This document shows, one piece after another, positions 22,130-33,119 of a DNA stretch of 64,000 bases. Made by a program: the position numbers and the translations under genes. Source of the DNA: Hypericum androsaemum. Its lineage: Eukaryota > Streptophyta > Magnoliopsida > Malpighiales > Hypericaceae. Position 1 is the stretch's first letter, and each line of letters starts with the position of its first letter. The notes beneath the pieces were generated by a model. The model had not been told where the DNA came from. It searched no databases and saw only the letters and a program-made list of their open reading frames with translations. The stretch covers positions 14,256,671 through 14,320,670 of the forward strand of contig OZ023183.1 in NCBI GenBank assembly GCA_963995505.1, read 5' to 3'.

Positions 22130-23790
22130 CTTCTAACAAAGTCAACGGGAAAGCTAATTATGTTAGTCAAGACAATCAAGAAGATCAAACCCTATTAGTT
22201 ACCTATAAAGGAGGTGACTATGATGAAAATTGCACGTGGGTGCTTGATACAGGAGCGAGCAACCATATGTGCAGAATGAAGGAGAAGTTCGTGGAGCTTG
22301 ATGAATCAGCATCTGGCAACATGACATTCGAAAATGGTGTGAAAACTCCGGTGAGTGGTCTTGGCAAAATCTTGATTCGATTAAAAAATAGAAATCATCA
22401 GTTTATTTCTAATGTTTATTATGTCCCTAATATTAAAATGAATATTTTAAGTATGGGACAACTCTTAGAAAAAGACTACAAGATAAATATGGAGGATCTT
22501 AGCCTTTTCATAAGAGATAATAAAAGAAAATTAATTGCCAAAGTGCCAATGACGGGAAATAGAATGTTCTATTTGAACATTCAAAATGACGTCGCGAGAT
22601 GTTTGACAGCTTGTGTGAAAGACTCGTCATGGCTTTGGCATCTCAGGTTTGGACACCTTAATTTTGGAGGATTAAAGTTATTGTCCAAGCAAAAGATGGT
22701 AAAAGGTTTGCCAAGTATTGACCACCCAGATCAGTTTTGTGAAGGATGTTTACTTGGGAAACACTTTAGAAAATTTTTTCCTAAGGTAACATTGACGAGA
22801 GCCACAAAGCCGCTGCAGTTGGTTCACACAAATGTTTGTGGACCTATAAAGCCAAGTTCCTATGGAGGAAATAACTATTTCCTTATATTTGTCGATGATT
22901 TTAGTCGAAAAACTTGGGTTTATTTCTTGAAACAAAAATTAGAAGTTTTTGCCAATTTCAAGAAATTTAAATCCCTTGTGGAGAAAGAAAGTGGCTTTGA
23001 AATTGTGGCTATGAGATCAGACAGAGGAGGAGAATTTACTTCAAAAGAGTTTGAGGCCTATTGTGAAGATAATGGAATACGTCGTCCTCTTACGGTTCCA
23101 TATACGCTATAACAAAATGGAGTTGCCGAACGAAAAAATAGGACAATTCTCAACATGGCCCGTAGCCTGTTGAAGACCAAAAGAGTACCCAAGGAGTTTT
23201 GGGCAGAAGCAGTTGATTGTGCAGTTTATTTGATAAATTGATGTCCTACAAGAAGTGTGTGGAACATGACTTCTCTAGAAGCATGGAGTGGTGTGAAACC
23301 CAGCGTCTCACATTTGCGAGTATTCGAAAGTATTGCATATGCTCATGTGCCGAGTCAGATGAGGTCAAAGCTGGATGACAGGACTGCCAAGTATATATTT
23401 ATCGGTTATGATTCTCGATCCAAGGGATACAAGTTGTATGATCCGATCAACTGTAAGGTCATTATAAGCAGAGATGTGGAGTTCGATGAAGAAGGTATCT
23501 GGGATTTTGGTGTTCAAGAAAAGGATTATAATTTTCTCCCTATCTTAGAAGAAGAAGAATCACCAGAATCAGTTGTTCCAGCTACTTCACCACCTTCATC
23601 ACCTCCAGCAGAGCATCATGATCCATTATCATCGGATGAAAGTTCGAGCGAAAGGCCTTTATGGATGAGGAGTTTAAATGATATCTACAGAGACAATGTA
23701 TCTCTCTTTTGTCTTTTTGCAGATAGTGATCCAATAGCTTTCGAAGAAGCTGTGGAAAGTGAAAAATGGAGCAGGAAGAACCGACTATGA
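22130..23790 (+). pseudogene. Copia-3 protease and integrase
   Basis: The protease site WVLDTGASNHMC lies at 22237. Integrase: zinc domain HLRFGHLNF and CEGCLLGKHF, core VHTNVCGP, RSDRGGEF and GVAERKNRT (DDE triad visible), and C-terminal GYDSRSKGYKLYDP. A stop replaces a Gln-type codon in PYTL-stop-QNG (23110), and another lies at 23239. The ORF then runs into a Pro/Ser/Glu linker where RT should begin. Confidence 0.9.
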
Positions 23791-24047
23791 TATATGTGGA
23801 CAACAAGTCGGCAATAGCTTTAGCAAAGAATCCAGTATTCCACGACCGCAGCAAGCACATTGACACACTGTACCATTTTATCAGAGAGTGCATATGGGAG
23901 AATAAGGTACAATTAAAATACACAAAGACTCAAGATCAAGTTGCGGATATATTTACGAAGCCACTAAAGAATGAACTCTTCGTCAAGATGCGAGAAGTAC
24001 TTGGAATTATCAGCAAATCAAGTTTAAGGGAGGATGTTGAAAAGTAA
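23766..24047 (+). pseudogene. Copia-3 RNase H C-terminal remnant
   Basis: The readable part EEPTMIYVDNKSAIALAKNP, HIDTLYHFIRE and QVADIFTKPLKNELF is the end of Copia RNase H and leads into the polypurine tract. It is fused out of frame to the linker before RT. The deletion removed all of RT and most of RNase H. Confidence 0.9.
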
Positions 24048-24401
24048 ACTTGATTTGTATTTATATTAGTCTAGAATTATCTAGGAAGTACATGTGTGAT
24101 CTAGAGTTATCATGAATGTATTAAAAGTCAAAAGTCAAAAATGGTGGGTAGTAAAAGTTATCTACATAATTATCTAGATAAGATTAAAGATAAGGATTAT
24201 CTAGATAAATTTAGAGATAAGGATTAGAATAGTCAAAGGAGGTGAAACACTCCCTATATGTAGGGATGGTTAGTTAGCAATTAGAAGTTGTAATTGAGTG
24301 GTCAAATAAAAATAAGGTCTTGTAAAAATTAAAGTGTTGTGTAATAAAAATTTGTATTCTTTTTCATTAAGTATCGAGAGTATAGCCATTAATTTTCAAC
24401 A
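24035..24401 (+). repeat. Right LTR of Copia-3
   Basis: 367 bp, matches 20841-21207 with 10 transition differences. Confidence 0.95.
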
Positions 24402-25627
24402 GTTGACGTGGGTGGTGGTTCTGGAGTTTCTATTGCCACTATCGTTTCTGAGAATCCTCACATTTGATGCATTAACTACGATTTGCCTCATGTCATCGCC
24501 GACGCCCCCCCTTCTTATCCAAGTAGATCAAATAAAAGTTAATTAGTTTTTTAATTATGCACTTGGGTTTTAGATATCATTATGCCGAGTAATTTAGGTT
24601 TGAATTAGATAAAATATTTGAATTATGATAAAGATATTTCAGAAAATATTTGATATTGTTGTATTTTTACAAGTTCGAACTCGATACTTATTTATTGATA
24701 TAAAAATTTATTAGTTTTTTCTCACTATATGCTTATCCGTACCTTAGGGGTGGAACATGTCGGCGGAGACATGTTCACTAGTCACTAGTGTTCCAAAAGC
24801 TGATGGAATCATGCTCAAGGAACGAGCCATTCTAATTATTTTTGTCACGTCCATTGCAATCTTGTTTTTTGTTTTATTTTTGGGATGATACTGGATTTAA
24901 AACTAACTTGCTTGAACTATAAATTACTAAACAAACACTAATATCAGGTGGAAGAGTCCATTTTCGGATCCAAAATTCAAAATTATTAAATTAGTGAATG
25001 TTATTTAGGAATTGGATTTATTTCACATTCTAGGGTCCTAACAACTATCATTTCTTGGTCTCATCACCTTGGAGAGATTCTTTTTACAAGTCAACTGAGA
25101 AAAAGAACTTGGTGACTACCTAAAATTAACGTCCGTACTTGGTTTATTGTAAAATATATTTCCTATCTATTAACTTAAATTATTAGATAGTCGAATTTTT
25201 TTAGGTGATGTTTAACACTTAATACCACTATTGATACCGTGTACTCCTGCACATTTGGTGTGGCCTGGATAATTTTTTTTTACATAAATTGCAGTCCGTA
25301 CTTCACAATTGGGAAGATGAGTATTGCGCACAAATTATCCATAACTACTACGATACTCTATCAAGTGGGGGGACGTTGGTGGTTATTGACTCGGTGCTTT
25401 CAGAGGTTCCAGAGAACAACATTTCTTCCCACATCGTTCTAGCCCAGGACGTGTCAATGATGGCCAACCTTCTTGGAAGCAAAGAAAGAACCCTCAAGGA
25501 GTTTGAGGCCTTCGCCAACAAGTCTGGTTTTTTGAGGTTTGAAGCCCATAACCAAATATTTAATATGAGGGTTATGGAGTTCCACAAAAGGGGTAAACAA
25601 AGACATGTTTTCCAATGTTTGAGATGA
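24402..25627 (+). pseudogene. COMT-type O-methyltransferase pseudogene 2
   Basis: Begins exactly at the Copia-3 LTR with [21 protein letters not shown], the SAM-binding motif. A stop in place of the Lys/Gly seen in copy 1 follows, then CINYDLPHVIADAP (to about 24520). A gap of about 760 bp ending in TTTACATAAATTGCAG looks like an intron. The last exon (from about 25295) encodes SVLHNWEDEYCAQIIHNYYD, VVIDSVLSEVPENNISSHIV, SKERTLKEFEAFANKSGF and the C-terminus NMRVMEFHKRG. The whole dimerisation domain is missing to the left of the transposon, and about 30 residues between the SAM motif and LHNW are not found. It is clearly paralogous to 10012-11018, with a better preserved C-terminus. Confidence 0.87.
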
Positions 25628-25841
25628 TTTCCACAACATCCTTATAATTTATTTTTTTAATCGGCTAATACTTCTTATTACCTAAAAGAAAACAAAAAAG
25701 AAAAAGTACATTCCATACATCCACATGCTATCCCACAAAATGGATAGTCATAGGAAAACTTACAACTAACTTCAACCTAGCCCACATGCGAGTAGTTAAG
25801 AGAAACTCACACCATACCTAATCTTAGTCTCACGCTAGCCC
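25628..25841. other. 3' flank of O-methyltransferase pseudogene 2
   Basis: Non-coding. The last 16 bp (25826-25841, AGTCTCACGCTAGCCC) form the left target duplication of the adjacent LINE fragment. Confidence 0.5.
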
Positions 25842-26068
25842 AATGTTTGCGATAGACCAAACGTTAAGGGAGGGTCTTCCCTCCCGAGGTACTCTTTCCC
25901 TGCCACGGGTTTCTCCCACCGGATTTTTCCGTGGTGGGATTTTCACGAGGCTGGTGGTCGTAATCTCACAATTGGCCGAGAGGGGGCGTTGCACTAAGTA
26001 GGATGTTATTGGTTGGTAATTGTCTATATACGTAGGGGCTTTTGCCCCTCCCATTCCACCAAAAAAAA
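25842..26068 (+). mobile_element. 5'-truncated LINE 3' end with 16-bp target duplication
   Basis: A 227-bp non-coding 3' terminus with CCTTCCCGAGGTACTCTTTCCC-type sequence, a potential hairpin (CCACGG...CCGTGG), and a poly(A) tail at 26061-26069. It is flanked by a perfect 16-bp direct repeat (25826-25841 and 26069-26084), the length expected for LINE insertion. Related to 32750-33119. Confidence 0.85.
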
Positions 26069-26084
26069 AGTCTCACGCTAGCCC

Positions 26085-26739
26085 GCAAATCGGGTAGTCT
26101 AGGGCACGCACACACCCACACATCCACTAACCCACATACAGGCGTGTATGAGATCGCAGTCTATGTGAAAACTATTACCACCGACGTCAGAAAAAAAGAG
26201 CGCCTAGCGTTAAAACTGTAAGAACCTAAAGTATGTGCGAAGGGAGAGATCCCTACATACATAACGTAAAATTCAGTTCGGGGCACTTTGTCACCAACCA
26301 TCCACTTTAAATTTTGAGAGCGCATCCGCCACCGCGTTATCCTCACAAAAAATATGCGAAGACAAGAGCATTTCTGAGAATTTCTCGCTCTTATACTAAC
26401 TTGTTATGAACAAGAATCAAGATTTGGAAGAAAAGAGGGAAAGAGAGTAGAGAAAGGGAGAAGAGGAGGGAAGGATAATCGTTTTATTGATTATTGATGT
26501 AAAAGTATTCAGAATGGTTATTGTTACTCTTTACATTCAATACTGAGCTGGCGCGTGTCACTTGCTATTCTTTCCCGCCTAGCCTAGGCAACGTCTCTAC
26601 CCGCCTATTTTTACACGACAATGTACTGTTGGATTTCTTCCATTTTGGAACCCGGTGGGACCGATCGGATGGGTGAGATTGCCTAACTGACTGAAGTTGG
26701 GGCTCAAGTTGGTCCTTGTCCAATCTAATATTTTTTTAA
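26085..26739. other. Intergenic sequence, nothing recognised
   Basis: Contains a CA-rich run near 26108. No ORF, RNA or element supported. Confidence 0.4.
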
Positions 26740-27480
26740 CTCGATTGTAGGATTAAGTTAATTTCGCATAATTTTTTGAGATCTATACGTAGATCTCAAA
26801 AATTATGCGAAATATAAAAAAATTAACTCATTTGGATATCCTAACACCAATTTATCACCATTTAAATTTTATAAAAATTAGGGATTTGGATGGCCACGTG
26901 GTAGCCACTCAGGTGGATTCGACACCCTAATAGTCGACTCCCTATTTTAGTTTCTTTAAAACCAGTTATCCATTTTGGGAAAATATGTAAATTTGTACCC
27001 ATTTAGAAAATTTTAGTCATTTTTTACCCAAAATTAAAAAAATCCTATATGCCATCCATAACTTTTTTTAATCGGGAGTTTGTGTATTCCCTGATGAACT
27101 AATTAGAAATCTTTACAATTTCTGATAACCTCGAATTAGCCAAAACAAACGGGCACTGATAGTGCTTAATTCAAACTAAGATTGATATTTTTTTTTAATG
27201 ACAAATAACCTGATAGGAGACGAGTATATAGTGTCACATTTATTAGTTTACAATGATCGATATTTCAACGTCTAGATTACAATAGTGGGCAAAACGTAGG
27301 TCGGCCGCGGCTGATCGGACTTAAATCAAGGCCACGAGTGGCAGTTGTCCTGACGGCCCTACGCCAACACGATACAAAAATGTAATTGTACTAGGTTGTG
27401 CCCATTCCCTGGCCGGGGAGCAAATCTGAAAGTCCTTGTTTGACTAACATGCACATATTATCTTGTGATAAAAAAATATT
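26740..27480. repeat. U block, copy 1 (upstream part of the tandem PKS unit)
   Basis: Shared with 35025-35720, 40785-41000 (right part only) and 62265-62790. Common landmarks are GGGAGTTTGTGTATTCCCTG, CTGATAACCTCGAATTAGCC, ACAATGATCGATATTTCA and GGTCGGCCGCG. It holds a near-perfect hairpin at 26761-26812. No coding sequence. Confidence 0.85.
26761..26812. repeat. Near-perfect inverted repeat (hairpin) in U block
   Basis: Arms of about 24 nt (ATTTCGCATAATTTTTTGAG and its complement) around a 4-nt loop, with one unpaired base. Degenerate counterparts lie at about 35039-35090 and 62280-62330 in the other U blocks. Confidence 0.9.
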
Positions 27481-28474
27481 GGACAAATTACTCTCAGGCC
27501 CCTGGCGTTTGGAATATTTTAGGCTCGCCCCCCTGTATTTCGGTAATCGATTAAAAACTCCCAGAGGTTTGGTTTTATTATACTCTCAGGCCCCTCGCTG
27601 ACGTCAGCGGTCAAGATATTATTATTTTATTACTGAAATGACCATTATACCCTTGGTCCGATTAACTATAACCTCCGATCATCTTTCCGACGAACAAAAT
27701 TTTTCCGGCGACCAAAAATGACTAATATACCCCCAAAAAAATTAATTAAAAAATAAAATACACATTGAGGACAGGAGAGGATTCCGTCGCCGAGCAAAAA
27801 CTCTAACCATCGCTCCGGTTGATCCGTCGACGGCGTCGGGAGTCTATGCCGTGGGACTTCAAGGGCTCGTCAGCCTCCACGTAGCTCTCCGTCGCGACCG
27901 GCACCAACCACATCTACGTCGCCGTCGCGATCGCCGTCACCTACAAGTTCGACACAAGGGTTTGATTCGATTGGAGCCTCCACCCCCGCACCAAGGACTG
28001 GCTTTCGCCGAGAACCACATCTACGTCTCCGAGTGTTCGTCGTCGAGTGTTCATCAATCTAAATTTTTCCCCCTTTGATTTTTATCGATTCAATGAGTGA
28101 TGCTCGGAGTGCCTTTGGGCCGGTTGGGTTTCAGGCTCTGCTTGGAGTGCCTCGGGGCCGGTTGGGTTTCATCTCGCATGACCCATGTCGAGTTTCTTCC
28201 GCCCACGATGGCCGATGGCAACGTAGATGTGTTTTTTACGGCGGGGAGGGGAGAAGGGGAAAAGAGAGAATGGGTGGATTAGAAAAAAAAATTATTTTGT
28301 ATTTATTTTGTGAGGGTAGAAAAGTTATTTTCTTGATAAAAAATTTGATGACGTCAGCAAAGGACGTGAGAATATAATAAAACTAAACTTCGGGGAGCTT
28401 TTAATCAATTACCGAAATACAGGGGGGCGAGCCTTAAATATACCAAACACCAGGGGCCTGAGAGTAATTTTTCC
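27481..28474. mobile_element. Mutator-like (Pack-type) TIR element with GC-rich cargo
   Basis: A 994-bp element. Inverted ends read GGACAAATTACTCTCAGG and the complement of AGAGTAATTTTTCC, with about 130 bp of similarity between arms. It is flanked by a perfect 9-bp target duplication AAAAATATT (27472-27480 and 28475-28483). The paralogous unit at about 40975 has the empty site with one AAAAATATT. The interior (27780-28260) is GC-rich, unlike its surroundings, and includes a partial internal repeat (GGAGTGCCT...GGCCGGTTGGGTTTC, twice). It may be captured gene sequence, but no product was recognised. No transposase. Confidence 0.9.
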
Positions 28475-28483
28475 AAAAATATT

Positions 28484-29231
28484 TCCTGGAGACAAATATT
28501 TTTTTAGTTGATATTCATTATTTTATTATTTTTTGACAAAAATTTCTATGAGTTAATCATGAAAAACTAGTTTTAGATTTTTTAGAAGCAAATCAAAAAA
28601 ATATTAAAAATCTTCTTTCCCACTTTCATAACATTTTTCAAATGAATTTTTTTCTGATTTGTTTTTTTAGTGTTTGATTTATTGTATACTTGTAAGAAAA
28701 AATTTTAATAGTGAAATATCAACTAAAAAATCATGCTTCACTTGATCATATATTTTCAGACCACATAATAATAGTATACAGTCGGCCAAGCCAAAATTAC
28801 TAAGGTGGACTTTCAATTTTTATATTTGAAATGGTCTCTAATTAGGATTGCAATTTTAAAAAGATGAGACTAAAGTTTAATGTAGTACATAAATGGATCG
28901 TTTGTCAAAGGCTTTGTAGCCTAACGACACAAAACGTTATAAATATCTAGAAAGTTCAGGGATCACAATCTAACATGATTGATGTGAAAATTTTGCCTTA
29001 AAAAATGGACCGTTTCAATTTTACCACGTTAGAGTACCCAAAAGATGATGAAGATTCGGAGGCGAAAAATTTATAGAAAAAGAGGAAGATTAAATCTAGG
29101 TAAAAAAGACAGAGGAAGCGGAGAAACAGAGGAAGTAAGGGAAATGGACAGTGGTTGGACTAGATATTTAGTTCAATCAACATAACTTGTGAAATGGAGT
29201 CCATGGAGACGACTCAGTTATATTAAATTTA
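28484..29231. repeat. D block, unit 1, first part
   Basis: Non-coding spacer of the tandem PKS unit. It matches 39303-39433 plus 40398-40640 and also 41000-41600 (landmarks GAAATGGTCTCTAATTAGG and GAGTCCATGGAGACGACTCAG). Confidence 0.8.
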
Positions 29232-29705
29232 GGGAAAATTACCTTCAAGTCTCTGATGTTTGGTCACCTTATCGCTAGCATCCATGGATTTTCAAAAATT
29301 ATTTTATCATCCCCATGTTTAGTTTTATTATACTCCCAGGTCCCTATCGCCAGAATATATCATTTTCTCTGGTAAACCTCCACTTGAAAAACTAAAATGT
29401 CCCTCCCACTTAAAAAAATCATCTTTCCTTCTTCCTCCCACTTCATTTTCTTCTCCAACCTTCAACCTTCAACCAAAACTCAAACTCAAATCCAACCATT
29501 TTTAGTGGATCCAAAATGCAAAATGCAGCTTACAACTTCTCCATGTATATAAGAGTGCTTGAACGGTGCTTAAATCTCGGATTGAAACAAAGAACATGAA
29601 CTTGCACTTGGTACAAAGAACATGAAAACGAACACGAATTTCTTATAGAGAAATGAATTTTTTCTTAGGGTGACCAAACACCAGGGACTTGAGAGTAATT
29701 TGTCC
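29232..29705. mobile_element. Mutator-like MITE, 474 bp
   Basis: The inverted ends (GGGAAAATTACCTTCAAGTC and the complement of CTTGAGAGTAATTTGTCC) belong to the same family as 27481-28474. A perfect 9-bp target duplication TTAAATTTA flanks it (29223-29231 and 29706-29714). Empty sites are present in the paralogous units near 40632 and 41598. No ORF. Confidence 0.9.
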
Positions 29706-31170
29706 TTAAATTTATGATAATCATAAGTTACATCTCTATTTGATAGGATTTTCAAATACGTATGGTAGAACTTTTATGAAATTTTCTAAATATTAAGTTG
29801 TCATGTTTAAAAAATAACTCTAATGATTTTCGTTATATTATCACCAACTTTAATGATAACTTAAGTGACTAATTTAGATTAAACATTAAACACATCAATT
29901 GAGAACTAACATGAAAGATATTTAATCCATGATCTAACATAGACATTTGACCATAGAATAGGGCATCTTACTCAAAAGTAAACTACTCACAAATCATATT
30001 AATGAAGCACAAGATAACAATGATGGACATGACGTAGAATAGCATAAAAGGGGAGAAAAGAGGGTTTAGTTTTGAGAGCAAGTTTTTCAATTCTTCTCCT
30101 CCTAGCTAGACCACCACATGCAACTTTATTAATATTAAAGAGTAATTTCTATAGTTTGATATATCAAAATCTAAGAACTAATATATTTAAATAGCCAACT
30201 AACTAGCTAGAGGATAGACTAACCTAAAAAAGATAATTCCTAAATTCTAGAAGTTCTAAAGGCCAAAACAAGAGGCCAAAATATTAAAATAAATATAACA
30301 TAATATCCCAGGTCTAAAACATTTGGCCGGAGATCGAAAGAGATCTAAACAGGTGAGATATCTGACCAAATCCAGACTCAAAAATTAGCCGCTCAACGTG
30401 GGCTGAGGTCGCCATATGGGTGGCGGCCGCTAGGCAAATGTTTATATTCGGGGCTTCTGGCTGACGCCATGTAGGCTGCTGCCGTCGCTCTCCATGCCAA
30501 CATGCTCATTACTTTTTGTCGTCAAATCTTTGCTCTAAAAAGTTAATGCACCATTCAAAACTCCTATCACAAAACACGACAAATAGTAGCAATCTAGTTC
30601 AAGATACAAAACCATGAAAACTACACAAGACTTAATGAGACGAGACAAATTCAGCCCATAATAAATCGTCTTTACTAAATTGCCCATAACAGGCCCATCG
30701 AAAATGTGTGTGACTGTGCAACAAAAGCCTAACGATGCCGCACCACTATCTTTGCGAGATCGTCCACGTACAACTCCATGGTATTTAAGGTGACCCGATA
30801 ATCTCAACTGTTTGACTTTTTTTAATGAATGAAAAATTGAGCACTAATTTTTGTAAAAAGTAATTAATACATGCCAATTTGTCAATGTATCTCTTGTAAC
30901 AGTTTGTACAACTATTCATCTCATGTGGTACCATTGTTCACCTAGTAACGCCACTCATGATACTAAAGCGGCGATCAAAGAGAGGTTTATTAATTGTAGT
31001 TCATTTTTTTTGTAGTTCATTAGTTTATCCACCAGTTAATAGAATAAAAGAAACAAATTAGAACATTATCATTACGTACTGAATATTACAATAACAATGA
31101 AATATATGATAACACTTATTGGGCAAACATCAAATTAGCGTAAAACCCTACTGCCCCCGGGTGCCATTCT
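29706..31170. repeat. D block, unit 1, second part (3' flank of PKS copy A)
   Basis: Matches 51731-51901, 55047-55968 and 58549-58853 in the later unit (landmarks ACTAACATGAAAGATATTTA, GAAGCACAAGATAACAATGA and GCGGCGATCAAAGAGAGG). A minus-strand ORF of 90 codons at 30535-30807 is broken in the duplicate at 55565-55840 and is not considered a gene. Confidence 0.8.
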
Positions 31171-32749
31171 TCATGCGATGGGCACACTGCGGAGGACGAC
31201 AGACTCCACTGTGAGACCTGGGCCCAACCCGAGGAGAACACCGTACTCCTTACCGTCTCCGGTGGTAGCCTTCTTCTCTACCTTGGCTCTATTCCTCAAC
31301 TCGGCGAGGATAAAAATGACACTAGCTGACCCCATGTTCCCGTACTCGCTCAGGACATGCCTCGTCGCCGCAACGTTCTCGTCTTTCAAACCCAAGTTCT
31401 CGGCGACCGAATCGAGGAACTTGCGGCCTCCAGGGTGGATGGAATAGAACAAGGAGTTCAAATCATTAATCCCAAGCGGATTAAACGCCTCTCGTAGTGT
31501 AGCCTCCATGTTCTTGCCGAACAGACGGACCACGTCGTCCCCGAGGAAGTAGCTCATCCCCATATTGATAAAATGGAAGGTTATGACCCCGTCGGATCCC
31601 GGGACAATGTTTTGGTAGGCGGCGACCATCTCGAATATGGGACGCTCCTACGGTACGTTTGGGTTGGCTCCGACAATCAAAGCGGCCGCGCCATCCCCGA
31701 ACACTGCCTGACCCAATAGGACATCCAAGTGCTCATCATTAGGCCCGTGGAAGGTCATGGCTGTGTTCTCCGCGCAGACGACGAGGACACGCGCGCCCTT
31801 GTTGTTCTCGGCTAGGTCCTTGGCTACGCGGAGGGCCGTCCCGCAGGCGAAGCAGCCCTGGCAGTAGAGCATCACGCGCTTGACGTTCGGGTTCAGGCCG
31901 AGGAGCTTGGTGATGGCGTAGTCGGCTCCGGGCATCATGAACCTCCTACGCTTCCTCCTTTGCTTTTGCCAAGCTGGTGGCGAATACGACGTGGGTGATT
32001 TCGGACACGGGCTGGCCCCATTCTCCGATGGCCACCAGAGCCGCCTCCTTCGCCAGGTTGGGTACAGCGGTTTCACAGAGATTTTGACGAGAGTCCATTG
32101 ATGGTGCTCCGTAGGTTAAAATGCATTCATTCTGTTTAAGTATGTCTTCAGTAAGGTAAAAGTGCCTCTTCCTAATTGCGGTCTTAGCACCTGCATAACC
32201 GGAAAATTGTTCGAATGTTAGGATTTTAGTATTTCATAAATTTCGCATTCAAGTGCGCCATAATGTTTTTCGGGGATAGAAATATGAACAAGTCCGGCTC
32301 GTATTCTTGTCGTTCGCGTTTTGCATTTCTTCTTCACCTTTTTTATGAAACCACCTTGTATTCCGAATTGTACTAGATCAAATAATCTAAATTAAAGTTA
32401 AATATTACATTTGAAAAATATTAAAAAACCACTTGTACTCCTTGATCAACTGTTTGTTGATCTCACCCAACTGTTTTCAGGGGTTTTCTACACTTGCATT
32501 ACATTTAAATTTTAACCTTGGTGATGAATATGGATTGATCCGTATCATCTTGATTTGCTTTTGATTAATTATACTGTTGGTTGATTTTTCGTTAAAACCT
32601 TTTTTCACCCGTCAAAAATGCAGAAGCCGCTACTTTTTAAAGAAAATAAAACGCCTACAAAAGGCTTGGCTGCTGTTGCATCTCTTTTTTCCAGAATTAA
32701 AGTGATTTTATGCATTAGTTAGGTCGAAAATTCGTTGTACAAGAGAGAT

Positions 32750-33119
32750 TTTAATTCCTCGGAGGATGAAATAACTAATCGGGTCCGCAAAGTCGTAGTC
32801 TTTCTCGAAGTACTCGTATGACTAGAGATGTTGATTGCGAGGAGTTACGAGGGGACCTTCCTTCCCGAGTTGTATTTCTTAGTGACGGTTTAATGCCAAG
32901 TCATGCGATATCTCAAACGTCAAGGGGGAATTTTCCTTCCCGAGGTACTCTTTCCCTATCACGGGTTTTTTCCACTGGGTTTTCTTGTGATAGAGTTTTG
33001 ACGAGGCCAACGGTCGCAACCTCACAAGAGGCCGAGAAGGACCTTGTACTTAGTAGGATATAATTGACCATTTTATTTATATATTTAGGGTTTTTGCCCC
33101 TCCTCTTCAACAAAAAAAA
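32750..33119 (+). mobile_element. LINE 3' end within the intron of PKS copy A
   Basis: Shares CCTTCCCGAGGTACTCTTTC, the hairpin region (CTATCACGG...TTGTGATAG) and the TTTTGCCCCTCC plus poly(A) end with 25842-26068. Copy B lacks it, so it inserted after duplication or was lost from B. The left edge is approximate. Confidence 0.7.

Larger units (their letters stand above)
20841..24401 (+). mobile_element. Ty1/Copia retrotransposon lacking reverse transcriptase (Copia-3)
   Basis: Clean 367-bp LTRs (20841-21207 and 24035-24401), TGTTGA...TCAACA. Primer site TGGTATCAGAGCC follows at 21211, and polypurine tract TTTAAGGGAGGA ends at 24034. The LTRs differ at 10 positions (about 2.7%), all transitions, so the insertion is fairly young. 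Gag, protease and integrase are present. The coding jumps from the start of the RT region (FEEAVESEKW, 23760) straight to late RNase H (MIYVDNKSAIALAKNP, 23790), so RT is gone. Flanking 5-mers do not match. The right end directly abuts O-methyltransferase pseudogene 2. Confidence 0.95.

Noticed and set aside
30535..30807. 90-codon minus-strand ORF in the D block
   Set aside because: The duplicate at 55565-55840 breaks the frame, and no domain is visible. It is an open stretch in a repeated spacer.
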